Source: Hyphomicrobiales bacterium
GTDB taxonomy: Bacteria; Pseudomonadota; Alphaproteobacteria; Rhizobiales; MH13
Direction of reading: 5' to 3'
NCBI GenBank assembly: GCA_017642935.1
Contig: JAEPOK010000002.1
Location: 1,361,501-1,425,500, forward strand
DNA length: 64,000 nucleotides
A model generated the notes under the pieces. The model searched no databases. It had not been told where the DNA came from and worked only from the letters and a program-made list of their open reading frames with translations. Position 1 is the stretch's first letter. Every line of letters starts with the position of its first letter. The translations under genes were made by a program, and so were the position numbers. Of this stretch, positions 34,391-41,940 are shown in pieces.

Positions 34391-34693
34391 ATGATGCAAG
34401 GCGTCTTTGACTTCATGCGGAGCTATCCAGGCGTTCTATCGTTCGCCGTGCTGTTTGGCTTGGTGGGCCTCTGGCAGCTCTGGCGCTTTCGCCTCAAACC
34501 CCTGTTCATCCCGAAGGCCGACATCGATTGCATGGTCGATGCGCTGATCGCTGAACATGGAGAGCGCGCTGAAGATGTAGCGATGATGGAGGAAGATCGC
34601 GCGTGGCGTCGGAGCAAGGCGTTGAAGCAAGGCATCTGGCGTCGGGTGCGACGTGAGCTATGGCGCAGGTACGACGCGGGCGAATGGAAGTAG
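34391..34693 (+). CDS. Small single-span membrane protein
   Basis: A 100-residue protein with one membrane helix near the N-terminus (residues 14-29, GVLSFAVLFGLVGLWQLW) followed by a basic, Trp/Arg-rich cytosolic tail (DRAWRRSKALKQGIWRRVRR). No family recognised. Faces the XRE regulator gene with a 126-base AT-rich intergenic region that carries ACAGT/ACTGT half-sites, so it may be regulated by it. A membrane-acting effector is conceivable but unsupported. Confidence 0.6.
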   Translation: MMQGVFDFMRSYPGVLSFAVLFGLVGLWQLWRFRLKPLFIPKADIDCMVDALIAEHGERAEDVAMMEEDRAWRRSKALKQGIWRRVRRELWRRYDAGEWK

Positions 34694-35260
34694 CGTCTGT
34701 AACCAATCCAGCCGGGAGACAGTCTTAGGCGCCTGCGGCAGCGTTGCGTTGGCTCCCACGTATGTCGTCTCGGCACACAGGAGAGCCAGCAGCACCATTC
34801 ACGCTGATATCCGATGTCGCCTACCGGAGAGCGCCTCAGCGCGCCTCCTGGGTCGAACATGAGCGTCGATACTCTGCTAGCATTGTCAGCTTGTGTCCAA
34901 GGTCGCTGGCGTGTCTCTTTCAACGCTGAATACATGCTTAAACACCCACTTTGCCACCCAACCGACACCCAGCATGAACGACCACTGAAAACAGATAGGT
35001 TGGAGCTATTGATTAAGTTGGCTAATTCGCGGCGGCCTGGGGTCTGATACGCTGATCATTGATCAGCGTGTCCGTCTTGACGTTCAAGAATGGCCTAAAT
35101 GGGTGTTCGTGCGACCAGTCGACCACAAGGGGAATGGGGGATAGCGTTTTTTTATGCGCGACCTCTCCATGCGCGGACAAGCACACATATCGACTGCTAA
35201 GGTTTTGGACCTATAGCCGCTTTCCATTGTACATCAGTGCCGATCAACTTGGAGTGCCAC
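34694..35260. other. Gap with a 21-base perfect palindrome
   Basis: No gene in any frame that I can support. At 35049-35069 nine-base arms ACGCTGATC and GATCAGCGT flank ATT, a perfect inverted repeat that carries two GATC sites. No T-run follows, so an operator or a DNA-methylation-sensitive site is more likely than a terminator. The rest of the stretch looks like decayed coding DNA. Confidence 0.5.
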
Positions 35261-35785
35261 ATGGCATCAACGACTTCGCTCTTAGGGGCTGCCGGCGAGC
35301 ACTTCATCATGGGTGAGTTGCTGAGGAGAGGGTACATCGCGGCCCTTGCCCCTCAAGGTGTCCCCAACACCGATATTGTCGTTACCGATCTAACCGGTCA
35401 TCGACTCTGTACCATCCAAGTGAAGTCCAGACGCGATCTTGGTGCCGACGGTGGATGGCATATGAAAGCCAAGCACGAAGACATCCTGGGCGAACGGTTG
35501 TTTTACTGCTTCGTGGACTTCGGCAAGTCACCTGAAGATCGGCCATTGGTGTTCGTGATGCCTAGTTCGACGGTTGCAAGAGTGCTGGCCGAGTCTCACG
35601 CCGCTTGGCTGTCAAATCCGGGAAAGGGCGGCCACCAGAGAAAGCAAACCGCGATGCGCCGTCTCGTTCCCGACTATACCTATGCTTTTAAGCCGCAGCC
35701 TAACCCGTATCCACAGGGGTGGATGGATGAGTACAGGAATGCTTGGCATTTGCTTGGGCTGGATGAAGCCGATCAAAGCTTCTGA
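35261..35785 (+). CDS. PD-(D/E)XK nuclease-like protein
   Basis: A 174-residue protein with Glu13 (GAAGEHFIMGELL), Asp38 (PNTDIVV) and Gln53-x-Lys55 (TIQVKSRR), the fold signature of restriction-endonuclease-like and Holliday-resolvase-like enzymes. Gln in place of Glu is common in Mrr and Vsr-type groups. ATG 35261 has GGAG nine bases upstream. The C-terminal third (about 120-174) has Tyr/Trp/Pro-rich loops. Stands alone before HigBA; may be a solitary island nuclease or a housekeeping-like endonuclease. Confidence 0.75.
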   Translation: MASTTSLLGAAGEHFIMGELLRRGYIAALAPQGVPNTDIVVTDLTGHRLCTIQVKSRRDLGADGGWHMKAKHEDILGERLFYCFVDFGKSPEDRPLVFVMPSSTVARVLAESHAAWLSNPGKGGHQRKQTAMRRLVPDYTYAFKPQPNPYPQGWMDEYRNAWHLLGLDEADQSF

Positions 35786-35789
35786 GCGA

Positions 35790-36083
35790 TCACGCCGCCC
35801 TCGGCTCGATCGTGCTCAAATCGCCTTCAATCTCTCGGCGGCGTTCCATTAGGTCATAGTCGGCTTGCAAGCCGAGGAAGAACCCTTCCGACATGCCGAA
35901 ATAGCGGGCGAGCCGCAGATCGGTGTCGGCGGTCATCGCGCGCTTCCCGAGGACGATTTCATTAATCCGGCGCGGGGGGACATGGACAGCTCGGGCCACC
36001 GCGTTCTGGCTGAGGCCCATCGGCTTCAGGAACTCCTGAAGCAAGATCTCGCCGGGATGCGGGTTCGGCAGAAGCTCAGTCAT
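35790..36083 (-). CDS. higA: HigA antitoxin (XRE family)
   Basis: A 97-residue HigA-type antitoxin: HPGEILLQEFLKPMGLSQNA and RINEIVLGKRAMTADTDLRL match the family exactly, with the helix-turn-helix in between. ATG 36083 (MTELLPNPHPGE) is the usual family start and overlaps the toxin stop by eight bases; ATG 36104 is an alternative. It neutralises HigB and represses the pair through operator palindromes at 36369-36402. It probably stabilises the island against loss. Confidence 0.94.
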   Translation of the reverse strand: MTELLPNPHPGEILLQEFLKPMGLSQNAVARAVHVPPRRINEIVLGKRAMTADTDLRLARYFGMSEGFFLGLQADYDLMERRREIEGDLSTIEPRAA

Positions 36084-36360
36084 GGTAGTCAACGATTTCG
36101 ACATTGTGCGGTCCTCCGTCCTGCCATTCGAAGCAGATGCGCCACTGGTCATTAATCCGAATGCTATGCTGCCCCTTGCGCTCACCCTTAAGGGCTTCGA
36201 GCCGGTTGCCGGGCGGTATGCGCATATCCTGCAAGACGCGCGCCTGATTGAGCATGCGCAGCTTGCGCAGCGCCACCGACTGAATGTCCGGCGGCAGCTT
36301 GCGGCTCCGCCGTCCTGACCAGATGAGTTCCGTTTCGGGGTCGGCGAAGCCTTGGATCAT
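36076..36360 (-). CDS. higB: HigB toxin (RelE-like mRNA endonuclease)
   Basis: A 94-residue RelE/HigB toxin that cleaves mRNA on the ribosome. Family patterns are present: MIQGFADPETELIWSG, IPPGNRLEALKGERKGQHSI and INDQWRICFEW near the end. Toxin-before-antitoxin order is the HigBA arrangement. It is the first gene of the pair, with two adjacent palindromes directly upstream of its ATG. Confidence 0.94.
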   Translation of the reverse strand: MIQGFADPETELIWSGRRSRKLPPDIQSVALRKLRMLNQARVLQDMRIPPGNRLEALKGERKGQHSIRINDQWRICFEWQDGGPHNVEIVDYHD

Positions 36361-36368
36361 GACGAAAT

Positions 36369-36402
36369 ATAACGCAAGGCGTTATATAACGCAATACGTT
36401 AT
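36369..36402. promoter_or_regulatory. Two adjacent 17-base palindromic operators of higBA
   Basis: ATAACGCAAGGCGTTAT (36369-36385) and ATAACGCAATACGTTAT (36386-36402) abut each other just upstream of the higB start. Arms are ATAACGC/GCGTTAT and ATAACG/CGTTAT. Tandem sites next to the toxin start suit binding by HigA and conditional cooperativity. Confidence 0.8.
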
Positions 36403-36575
36403 GCCAGAAAGAAAAGAACAGGGAGCTGGGTGATAAGATTTCTTACGGTGAACCGCCAATAGCCAGATCGGCCGTTCGCCAACTACCAAGGTTTGAGCCC
36501 TGTAGCTGCTGCAGAGTCGATCCGGCTATCAGTGTATTTGATATATCAATTCGCGTACATGAATTCATATATCGA

Positions 36576-38384
36576 TCAGTCGTCGGCGTCGGCCTTTCCC
36601 AGCACCCATTGGGCCTTCTTGCCCCTGCCAACCTGCTCGATACGCCCGGCCTTGGCGAGTTCAGCACGGACGATATTGAGCGTCGCTTCTGACGCAATTG
36701 AGCGTGCTTCAGCGGCAAGTTGTACGGCAGCCCAGGCAGTCGGCTCGTCGGACAGATAGGCGAGCACGAACTCCTCAGCGGCCTGTCGTTCGCTACTCGG
36801 TCGGCCTACGGCATTCTTCTGGACACGGCAAACGTCGAAGTGATCGGCATCGCTGAACCCGACGGGCTTCAGGAGCGGGACATCATCACGCCCACCACCG
36901 ACTTTCTCGAAGATGATCGTGCGCCCCAACTCGCTCTGGTTCGACTTGCCATGGGCTAGGGCAACGCGGGTTGGGTCATTCGGGTCTGCACCGAAGAACA
37001 GAGCCGACCTGATGCTGGCCGCGAAGCCGATGGAGCCCACGATCCGGTATAGAGGGTTCTCGGTGCTGGTCTTGTTCAGGTGCGCAAGCCCCACGATTGC
37101 TGAACCGGTTGCCTCTGCCATCTCGGTCAAAAGTGCCATGAACTCACCGACCTCGTTCTGACGGTGCATGTCGCGCCCTCCGCCCATATAGGCCGACAGC
37201 GTATCGACCACGACAAGGTCGGGTCGCCACTCCTCCATATGCTCGGACAGCAGCTCAAGCCGATCGTTGGTCAGTGCCCGGAACTTGTACATCTGGTGCA
37301 GGTTATCGAGGTTTACCCCGGCTTTGATCAGACGATTGAGGATTACGCGCGGCCAGTTGTCCTCTGCCGCAAGGACCAGGACCCGGTTGCCGGTTGGCTT
37401 CTCATCCGACATTGGCCAGTTCAAACCGCTTGTGACCGTTGCTAGAAGAAGGGAGGTCAGCAGCGACTTGCCGATGCCCGGATCGCCTGCGATCAACGTC
37501 AGGCCAAAGCGCGGGAAGTACGGGTACCAGAGCCACTCCATCGGTAGAGGGTCCCGCTGGATGGGCGGTCCGAACAGTTCCTCGCGGGTTTCGCCATATC
37601 GGTTACTGCTGCTGATAACGCTGCGCAGCTCATGCTCGGGCAAGGGCTCCTGACACCCCTGAGCGTTGGCGATCCTCATCATCTCGAGAATGATCCGCTC
37701 ATCATCGATCCTGCGCCGAATGGCACATGCCGTGCGGAACAGGACGTCATTGCGTTGGCCCTGCTTGATGGTGTGCGCCGGTCGGCCACGCTTGGCTAGA
37801 CTGGTGGTCCTTGAAGTCCCCGGACGCAGTTGCTTGAGTTTTTCTGGTACTGGCGCAGCCACGCTGGTCCGTGACGGAACCCACCGGTACCGGAACCCGC
37901 TCTCGTGGACACTCGGCGGGAGCATCGCATAGCGGTTGCCGCCGGTGAGGATATCCACCTCTTCGGCCTTGAACGCTCCATCCTCGGGTGTGCCGATGAA
38001 GTGATGGTGAAAGCCACGCTTAGTTTTCACCTTCACAGTCTTTGGCAGCTTGAGGGCGTCGACCGCCCGCTTACCCTTCGGGCCGTCCACATCGACCACC
38101 GTCCGCCCTTCCAGCGTCGTAGCGATATTGGCCTTGGAGTATTTGCGAAGCGTTTTTCGGATCAGTACGATGTCAGTTGTGGCGCTGTTCGCTCCATTAG
38201 GGAAGAACTCGGCAATTGGGTGCTTGCCAGCACTGGAGCAGTCCTTCTTGCCGCATGTGCACCGACCGGCATCATCGATACCGTGGGTGAGGATGAGTTT
38301 AACGCCCGCCTTTGTGTAGGCGCGGGCGGCGACCAACGTGTCATGCGAGCGCATGTCATCGGTCACGCGAAAGTTCTTTCGCAT
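36576..38384 (-). CDS. Primase-helicase (prim-pol plus RepA-like ATPase)
   Basis: A 602-residue replication protein of satellite or plasmid type. Residues about 10-175 form a bifunctional primase/polymerase domain (CTCGKKDCSSAGKHP zinc-like knot; VVDVDGPKG; KTKRGFHHHF), and about 280-480 a RecA/AAA_25 ATPase (Walker A GDPGIGKSLLTSL; DLVVVDTLSAYMGG as Walker B). A C-terminal winged-helix-like tail follows. ATG 38384 is chosen over TTG 38396. With AlpA and the integrase upstream, it belongs to one element that can prime its own replication. The gap 36403-36575 shows nothing. Confidence 0.88.
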   Translation of the reverse strand: MRKNFRVTDDMRSHDTLVAARAYTKAGVKLILTHGIDDAGRCTCGKKDCSSAGKHPIAEFFPNGANSATTDIVLIRKTLRKYSKANIATTLEGRTVVDVDGPKGKRAVDALKLPKTVKVKTKRGFHHHFIGTPEDGAFKAEEVDILTGGNRYAMLPPSVHESGFRYRWVPSRTSVAAPVPEKLKQLRPGTSRTTSLAKRGRPAHTIKQGQRNDVLFRTACAIRRRIDDERIILEMMRIANAQGCQEPLPEHELRSVISSSNRYGETREELFGPPIQRDPLPMEWLWYPYFPRFGLTLIAGDPGIGKSLLTSLLLATVTSGLNWPMSDEKPTGNRVLVLAAEDNWPRVILNRLIKAGVNLDNLHQMYKFRALTNDRLELLSEHMEEWRPDLVVVDTLSAYMGGGRDMHRQNEVGEFMALLTEMAEATGSAIVGLAHLNKTSTENPLYRIVGSIGFAASIRSALFFGADPNDPTRVALAHGKSNQSELGRTIIFEKVGGGRDDVPLLKPVGFSDADHFDVCRVQKNAVGRPSSERQAAEEFVLAYLSDEPTAWAAVQLAAEARSIASEATLNIVRAELAKAGRIEQVGRGKKAQWVLGKADADD

Positions 38385-38438
38385 GGTGTGTTCCAATCGA
38401 TTTTTTTGAAGAAGGTGAGGGGCTAAAGCGCCCCTCGA

Positions 38439-38684
38439 TCAGTAAGGATCGGCGTAGTGGTGATTGACACGCTCAGTGGCGCGGTCACTCAGCCACGCAT
38501 CGACCTCGGACTTGAGCCAAGCAACGCTTGTGCCTGCCATGCGTAAGCGAAGGGGAAAGCGCCCTGCATGCTCCCATCTAAGAAGCGATGAGTTGCTCAC
38601 TCGGATGCCGAGGCGTTTCAGATCTGCTCGGTTCAGCACGAGCTGTTCATTGGCCGTGGTACGGCCAGGTAGTTCGGTACTCAT
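38439..38684 (-). CDS. AlpA-like helix-turn-helix regulator/excisionase
   Basis: An 81-residue AlpA-family protein: LNRADLKRLGIRVSNSSLLR is the winged-helix DNA-binding part, then FPLRLRMAGTSVAWLKSEVDAWL, close to MerR-type excisionases. Such proteins control integrase genes or act as excision factors of P4-like satellites. GAAAGGAG precedes the ATG. Located between the primase and the integrase module. Confidence 0.9.
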   Translation of the reverse strand: MSTELPGRTTANEQLVLNRADLKRLGIRVSNSSLLRWEHAGRFPLRLRMAGTSVAWLKSEVDAWLSDRATERVNHHYADPY

Positions 38685-38795
38685 TGGTTTCTCCTTTCAT
38701 CTATTGATGGAGGAGCCGGCTCCAACGAGTTCAGAATTGGACCGTTTTGATCGGATTGAAAAGGAAAGTCAGCGGCGATCTCAGCTTCATTGAAG

Positions 38796-39407
38796 CTAGC
38801 GTCTAGACGCTTCCAATCTCACAGCTTTTAGGATCGAATTCATCTGCTCTTTGCGGCCAAGCACTTCGCCACACGCTATGCGTAGAGCTTCATCAACAGT
38901 GACCACACCGCGCCTAGTGAAAGCTTCACCAAGGTTACTGTCAAATGTTTGGTACAGAGCCGAAACCGCCTCAAACTGGATCTGCGCTCTGTTCGTGATG
39001 CCATGGGCCATTTGCTGATCAAGTTCGACGAAAACGGCGTCGGCATCGTCCAGCAGCTTCTCGAGTGCCGAGACCAAGTGTTCTGTATCGATCCGTGTAT
39101 CCAGGTCAGGAAACATCGCCGTGCGCATTTGGTGATGGTCTACGGTTAGGGCTTTCAACAACCTCTGGGCTGGCTTGATGATGTTATCTTCCAACCACTG
39201 AATTTGCTTCGATAGGTCCTTGTCGGATGAAGCATCCTTAAGCTTGGACGGCATCGATTTTGCGACCTCGCGATAACGCGCTGCAAGTTCGTCGAGTTCA
39301 CGCTTGAGCTGGAAGCTAAACTTGACGTGCAGCAGTTTCTCTAGATCGCTAATTGCCGAGGCGCTGAAACCGTCGGCTTCGTCAATTCTGTCAACTTCTT
39401 CGCCCAT
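38796..39407 (-). CDS. Hypothetical protein overlapping the integrase
   Basis: A 203-residue helical protein (FQLKRELDELAARYREVAKS ...), rich in Leu, Glu and Lys, with long coiled-coil-like helices and no motif known to me. Its ATG (39407) lies inside the integrase, 67 bases before the integrase stop, with GGAG seven bases upstream, so both frames are coding there. Coupling with the integrase suggests a role in the satellite module. A coincidental upstream start cannot be ruled out, but no later good start is near. Confidence 0.65.
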   Translation of the reverse strand: MGEEVDRIDEADGFSASAISDLEKLLHVKFSFQLKRELDELAARYREVAKSMPSKLKDASSDKDLSKQIQWLEDNIIKPAQRLLKALTVDHHQMRTAMFPDLDTRIDTEHLVSALEKLLDDADAVFVELDQQMAHGITNRAQIQFEAVSALYQTFDSNLGEAFTRRGVVTVDEALRIACGEVLGRKEQMNSILKAVRLEASRR

Positions 39408-40531
39408 AACTCCAAAGCCCCACGTTTTTCATCCAGATACGCATGCCGATTGTAGACCGCAGCAACGCCGGAGACGATACCGGATTTGTGGTTGAGGACA
39501 GCTTCGATGATATGCGGAGCAACGCCCATCATGGCCATATTGGTCGCCATGGTTCGGCGCAGGTCGTGGAAACGCCAATCCTCTGCATCAACAAAGGCGG
39601 CGTCGAGCCGTTCCTTAAGCCGACCGAAGCCGGAGATCGGCGTTGTGCCGGTTGTGGTGAAAACCAAATCAGACCTTTGAAACCGTGGGATCGACCGCAG
39701 GATATCGACGGCCATGGGGGCAAGGGGAACGATGTGCGCCGTTGCATTCTTCACGCGCGCTGACGGTAGGCTCCACAGGGCGTTGTCGAGGTCGAGTTCG
39801 GACCAGCGCATGCCGGATACCTCACCGCGGCGTTGGCCAGTCAGCATCATCATCTGAACGCAGGGCGCAAAGGGAAAGCCTTCAAGCTCAGCCATGCGGT
39901 AGCAGGTGACGAGTTCGCGATCGCTCAGTACGCGTTCTCGGGCCACCTCCTTGGTGGGTGGCCTCAGAGCAGCCACAGGCGATGTTTCGATAATGCCGCG
40001 ATCAATGCACCAGTTCATGAGCTTCTTGATTGCAGCCAGCGCCCGGTTCGCCCGCGTCGGTGCGCCATCGGCGATGATCGTATCCAGCACGCGGTGAATT
40101 TCGGCGCGCCTGATCTGGTCGATGGGCCGCGAGAACAGGGGCGAGAACTTCAGGAGCACGCGCTCCGTCCCCTTCCAGTCCTTGGTGTGCTGCTTGGCGT
40201 AAAGGCTGATAAACTCCGGCACGATCTCGCCCAGCGTCTTCGTGCGCTGCTCGGCCTCGTAGGGTGCCTTCTCGACATAGCGACCAAGCTCGATCGAGCG
40301 CAGAAGCGTGCGCGCCTTCTCGCGGGCATCGTGCAGCGTTAGCACCGGCCATGAGCCGATCTTGATGCGCTTCATATGGCCATGGACTCGGGTCGAGAGG
40401 TAGAACACCTTCCCACCTGTGGCTGACACACGCAGGTGCAGGCCAGGCAACAACGCATCGCGCACCTCGTAGCGCTTGCCCGTCGCTGGCGGCAGTGCAT
40501 TGATCGTCTTGGGTGTTAGGCGTCGTTTCAT
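39341..40531 (-). CDS. P4-type tyrosine integrase (DUF4102)
   Basis: A 396-residue integrase with the N-terminal DUF4102 arm-binding domain (MKRRLTPKTINALPPATGKR; LHLRVSATGGKVFYLSTRVH), a core-binding domain, and the catalytic domain with Arg in MLTGQRRGEVSGM, HDLRRTMATNM and Tyr in AAVYNRHAY. Together with AlpA and primase-helicase it forms an integrative satellite. Its start lies about 25 bases from a degenerate repeat that carries a word of the tRNA-Met end (40555), so its own attachment site was probably there. Confidence 0.94.
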   Translation of the reverse strand: MKRRLTPKTINALPPATGKRYEVRDALLPGLHLRVSATGGKVFYLSTRVHGHMKRIKIGSWPVLTLHDAREKARTLLRSIELGRYVEKAPYEAEQRTKTLGEIVPEFISLYAKQHTKDWKGTERVLLKFSPLFSRPIDQIRRAEIHRVLDTIIADGAPTRANRALAAIKKLMNWCIDRGIIETSPVAALRPPTKEVARERVLSDRELVTCYRMAELEGFPFAPCVQMMMLTGQRRGEVSGMRWSELDLDNALWSLPSARVKNATAHIVPLAPMAVDILRSIPRFQRSDLVFTTTGTTPISGFGRLKERLDAAFVDAEDWRFHDLRRTMATNMAMMGVAPHIIEAVLNHKSGIVSGVAAVYNRHAYLDEKRGALELWAKKLTELTKPTVSAPRQLAI

Positions 40532-40554
40532 GATGCCGAAATTAAGATGCCGAA

Positions 40555-40666
40555 GTCCGCGTGTCAGGGTATGGGTTGGGACGGGCTGCTCTTGAACAGG
40601 GTGGTTTTTTCAAGGCGATCGCCTAAGGCGCTGATAAGCGGGCTGATCCGGCCCCGTGATTTTCAG
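40555..40666 (+). repeat. Degenerate element-end repeat, short copy
   Basis: Starts with TCCGCGTGTCAGGGTATGG, close to the tRNA-Met end word TCCGCGTGTCGGG, then follows the same order as 43735-43836 and 50396-50501: GGTTGGG/CGGGC, a T-run with CAGGGCG-like word, ATCGCCT, AGCGGG, CCCCGTG, TTTTCAG. Similarity is by eye. It abuts the integrase start and looks like the left end of the satellite. Confidence 0.6.
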
Positions 40667-40724
40667 CCGTCAGCTTCCGGGGGGAGTAATCTGCGGATTG
40701 TTGCCCCTCCAACCGATAAGGTGT

Positions 40725-40992
40725 TGAGATCGGCAAACAGCGCGGGATCGCATCGGGTGACGCGGAGGTTGGCGAGCCTATCGCGCTTTTTTACCAGTCG
40801 CGTGTTTGCTATGCCGAAAGTGAGTGCCGACGACCTCTCGCCCGGTGCTACGGTCTGCTGACGATCCAGCGACGGTCTGCTCACCACCACGGAGTCTGAG
40901 AACACCAAGATCGGTGTGGCAACGGAGGCAGCTGGGAACGCGCGGCGAACGTGCGCGTCCGGCTGAACGGAGCGTTGAAGTTGGATCTGTAA
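40725..40992 (+). pseudogene. DUF2190 phage head decoration gene, degraded copy A
   Basis: Reading with frame corrections the plus strand gives FAMPKVSADDLSPGATV, SSDGLLTTTESENTKIGVAT, EAAGN, then after a one-base shift ANVRVRLNGALKLDL and a stop at 40990-40992. This is the C-terminal half of a DUF2190 capsid decoration protein, whose members end with similar DNTKIGVA and VRLNG blocks. In-frame TGA at 40860 and frameshifts show it is dead. A second, more degraded copy lies at about 44040. Confidence 0.65.
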
Positions 40993-41063
40993 CCCCAACA
41001 CAAAAACAGTTGTCCTAGGAGGATAAAGCAGTCGAGAAGAGACCCTGGAGTGCTCGTGTAGAC

Positions 41064-41094
41064 AAGCGGGGCACGGTGCCCCGCTTGGTTTTTT
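41064..41094 (+). terminator. Strong Rho-independent terminator
   Basis: AAGCGGGGC (41064-41072) pairs with GCCCCGCTT (41078-41086) around ACGGT, followed by GG and six T's. It ends plus-strand transcription from the 40.5-41.0 kb region, which today has only a pseudogene; it may be the old terminator of a phage head operon or of an unseen RNA. It also sits just past the stop of the minus-strand repeat protein. Confidence 0.75.
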
Positions 41095-41104
41095 GATTTC
41101 TCAG

Positions 41105-41800
41105 TTACTTGCCACCTCCGCCGAAGAGGCCACCACCACCCGAGCCGCCAGAACCACCCGAGCCGCCGAAGAGGCCACCACCACTCGAGCTGCCAGAACC
41201 ACCCGAGCCGCCGAAGAGGCCACCACCACCCGAGCCGCCAGAACCACCCGAGCCGCCGAAGAGGCCACCACCACTCGAGCTGCCAGAACCACCCGAGCCG
41301 CCGAAGAGGCCACCACCACTCGAGCTGCCAGAACCACCCGAGCCGCCGAAGAGGCCACCACCACTCGAGCTGCCAGAACCACCCGAGCCGCCGAAGAGGC
41401 CACCACCACCCGAGCTGCCAGAACCACCCGAGCCGCCAGTAACCGCACCACCAAAGTGGCCTGCGGGGGTAGTGCCCGAGGTACCTATTGTGTTGGACAC
41501 CGTACCATTGGAGTGAACCGTCGTCCCATTAGGGAGGGTGGACGAAGTTGTACCGTCAGAGTGTACGGTGGTCCCATTAGGCAAGGTTGACGAGGTAGTG
41601 CCATTGGAATGGACGGTTGTTCCGTTCGGTAGCGTCGATGACGTGTTCCCGTTCGAGTGCACCGTCGTCCCACTGGGCAGGGTTGAAGAGGTCACGCCGT
41701 TAGAATGAACCGTTGTATTGCCGGTCAAGCCAAGACCTCTGCCAAACGAGGAAATAATGGCTCCAATAGAAGACTGACCCGGTCCTTTGGACTTTGCCAT
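41105..41800 (-). CDS. Gly/Ser-rich two-block tandem-repeat protein
   Basis: A 231-residue low-complexity protein. The N-terminal block has five copies of a 16-residue unit like TTVHSNGTTSSTLPNG; the C-terminal block has about seven copies of a 15-residue unit like GGSGGSGSSSGGGLFG, ending GGGGK. There is no signal peptide. ATG 41800 has GAAAGGA eight bases upstream; the open frame from 41878 is Arg-rich and less likely. Composition suggests an elastic, aggregating or surface-bound polymer; I recognise no family. It sits opposite the phage remnants and next to the 284-residue gene. Confidence 0.65.
   Translation of the reverse strand: MAKSKGPGQSSIGAIISSFGRGLGLTGNTTVHSNGVTSSTLPSGTTVHSNGNTSSTLPNGTTVHSNGTTSSTLPNGTTVHSDGTTSSTLPNGTTVHSNGTVSNTIGTSGTTPAGHFGGAVTGGSGGSGSSGGGGLFGGSGGSGSSSGGGLFGGSGGSGSSSGGGLFGGSGGSGSSSGGGLFGGSGGSGGSGGGGLFGGSGGSGSSSGGGLFGGSGGSGGSGGGGLFGGGGK
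41118..41432. repeat. 45-base tandem repeat, about seven units
   Basis: Units begin at 41118, 41163, 41208, 41253, 41298, 41343 and 41388, each starting CCGCCGAAGAGGCCACCACC. They vary at a few positions (ACCCGAGCCGCC against ACTCGAGCTGCC). They encode the GGGLFGG repeat on the minus strand. Near-identity suggests recent expansion and length variability by slippage. Confidence 0.9.
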
Positions 41801-41940
41801 AGCAGCAATCCTTTCAGTTGTGGACGTCGTCACCATTGACAACGCTTGGATTTGATCAGGCTTTTTGAACACGCGCATTTGAAGTATTGAGAAGAACTCC
41901 GCTATGGTTGCGGTGTTTTGTGGGGAATTTCGGTGGGTGA

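Noticed and set aside
34423-34968. 181-residue minus-strand ORF
   Set aside because: It overlaps the better supported 100-residue membrane-protein gene and is Arg/Ser/Cys-rich like a shadow frame.
41118-41432. 45-base repeats as a possible CRISPR array
   Set aside because: Units are contiguous with no unique spacers, and they encode a regular Gly/Ser repeat in a protein.
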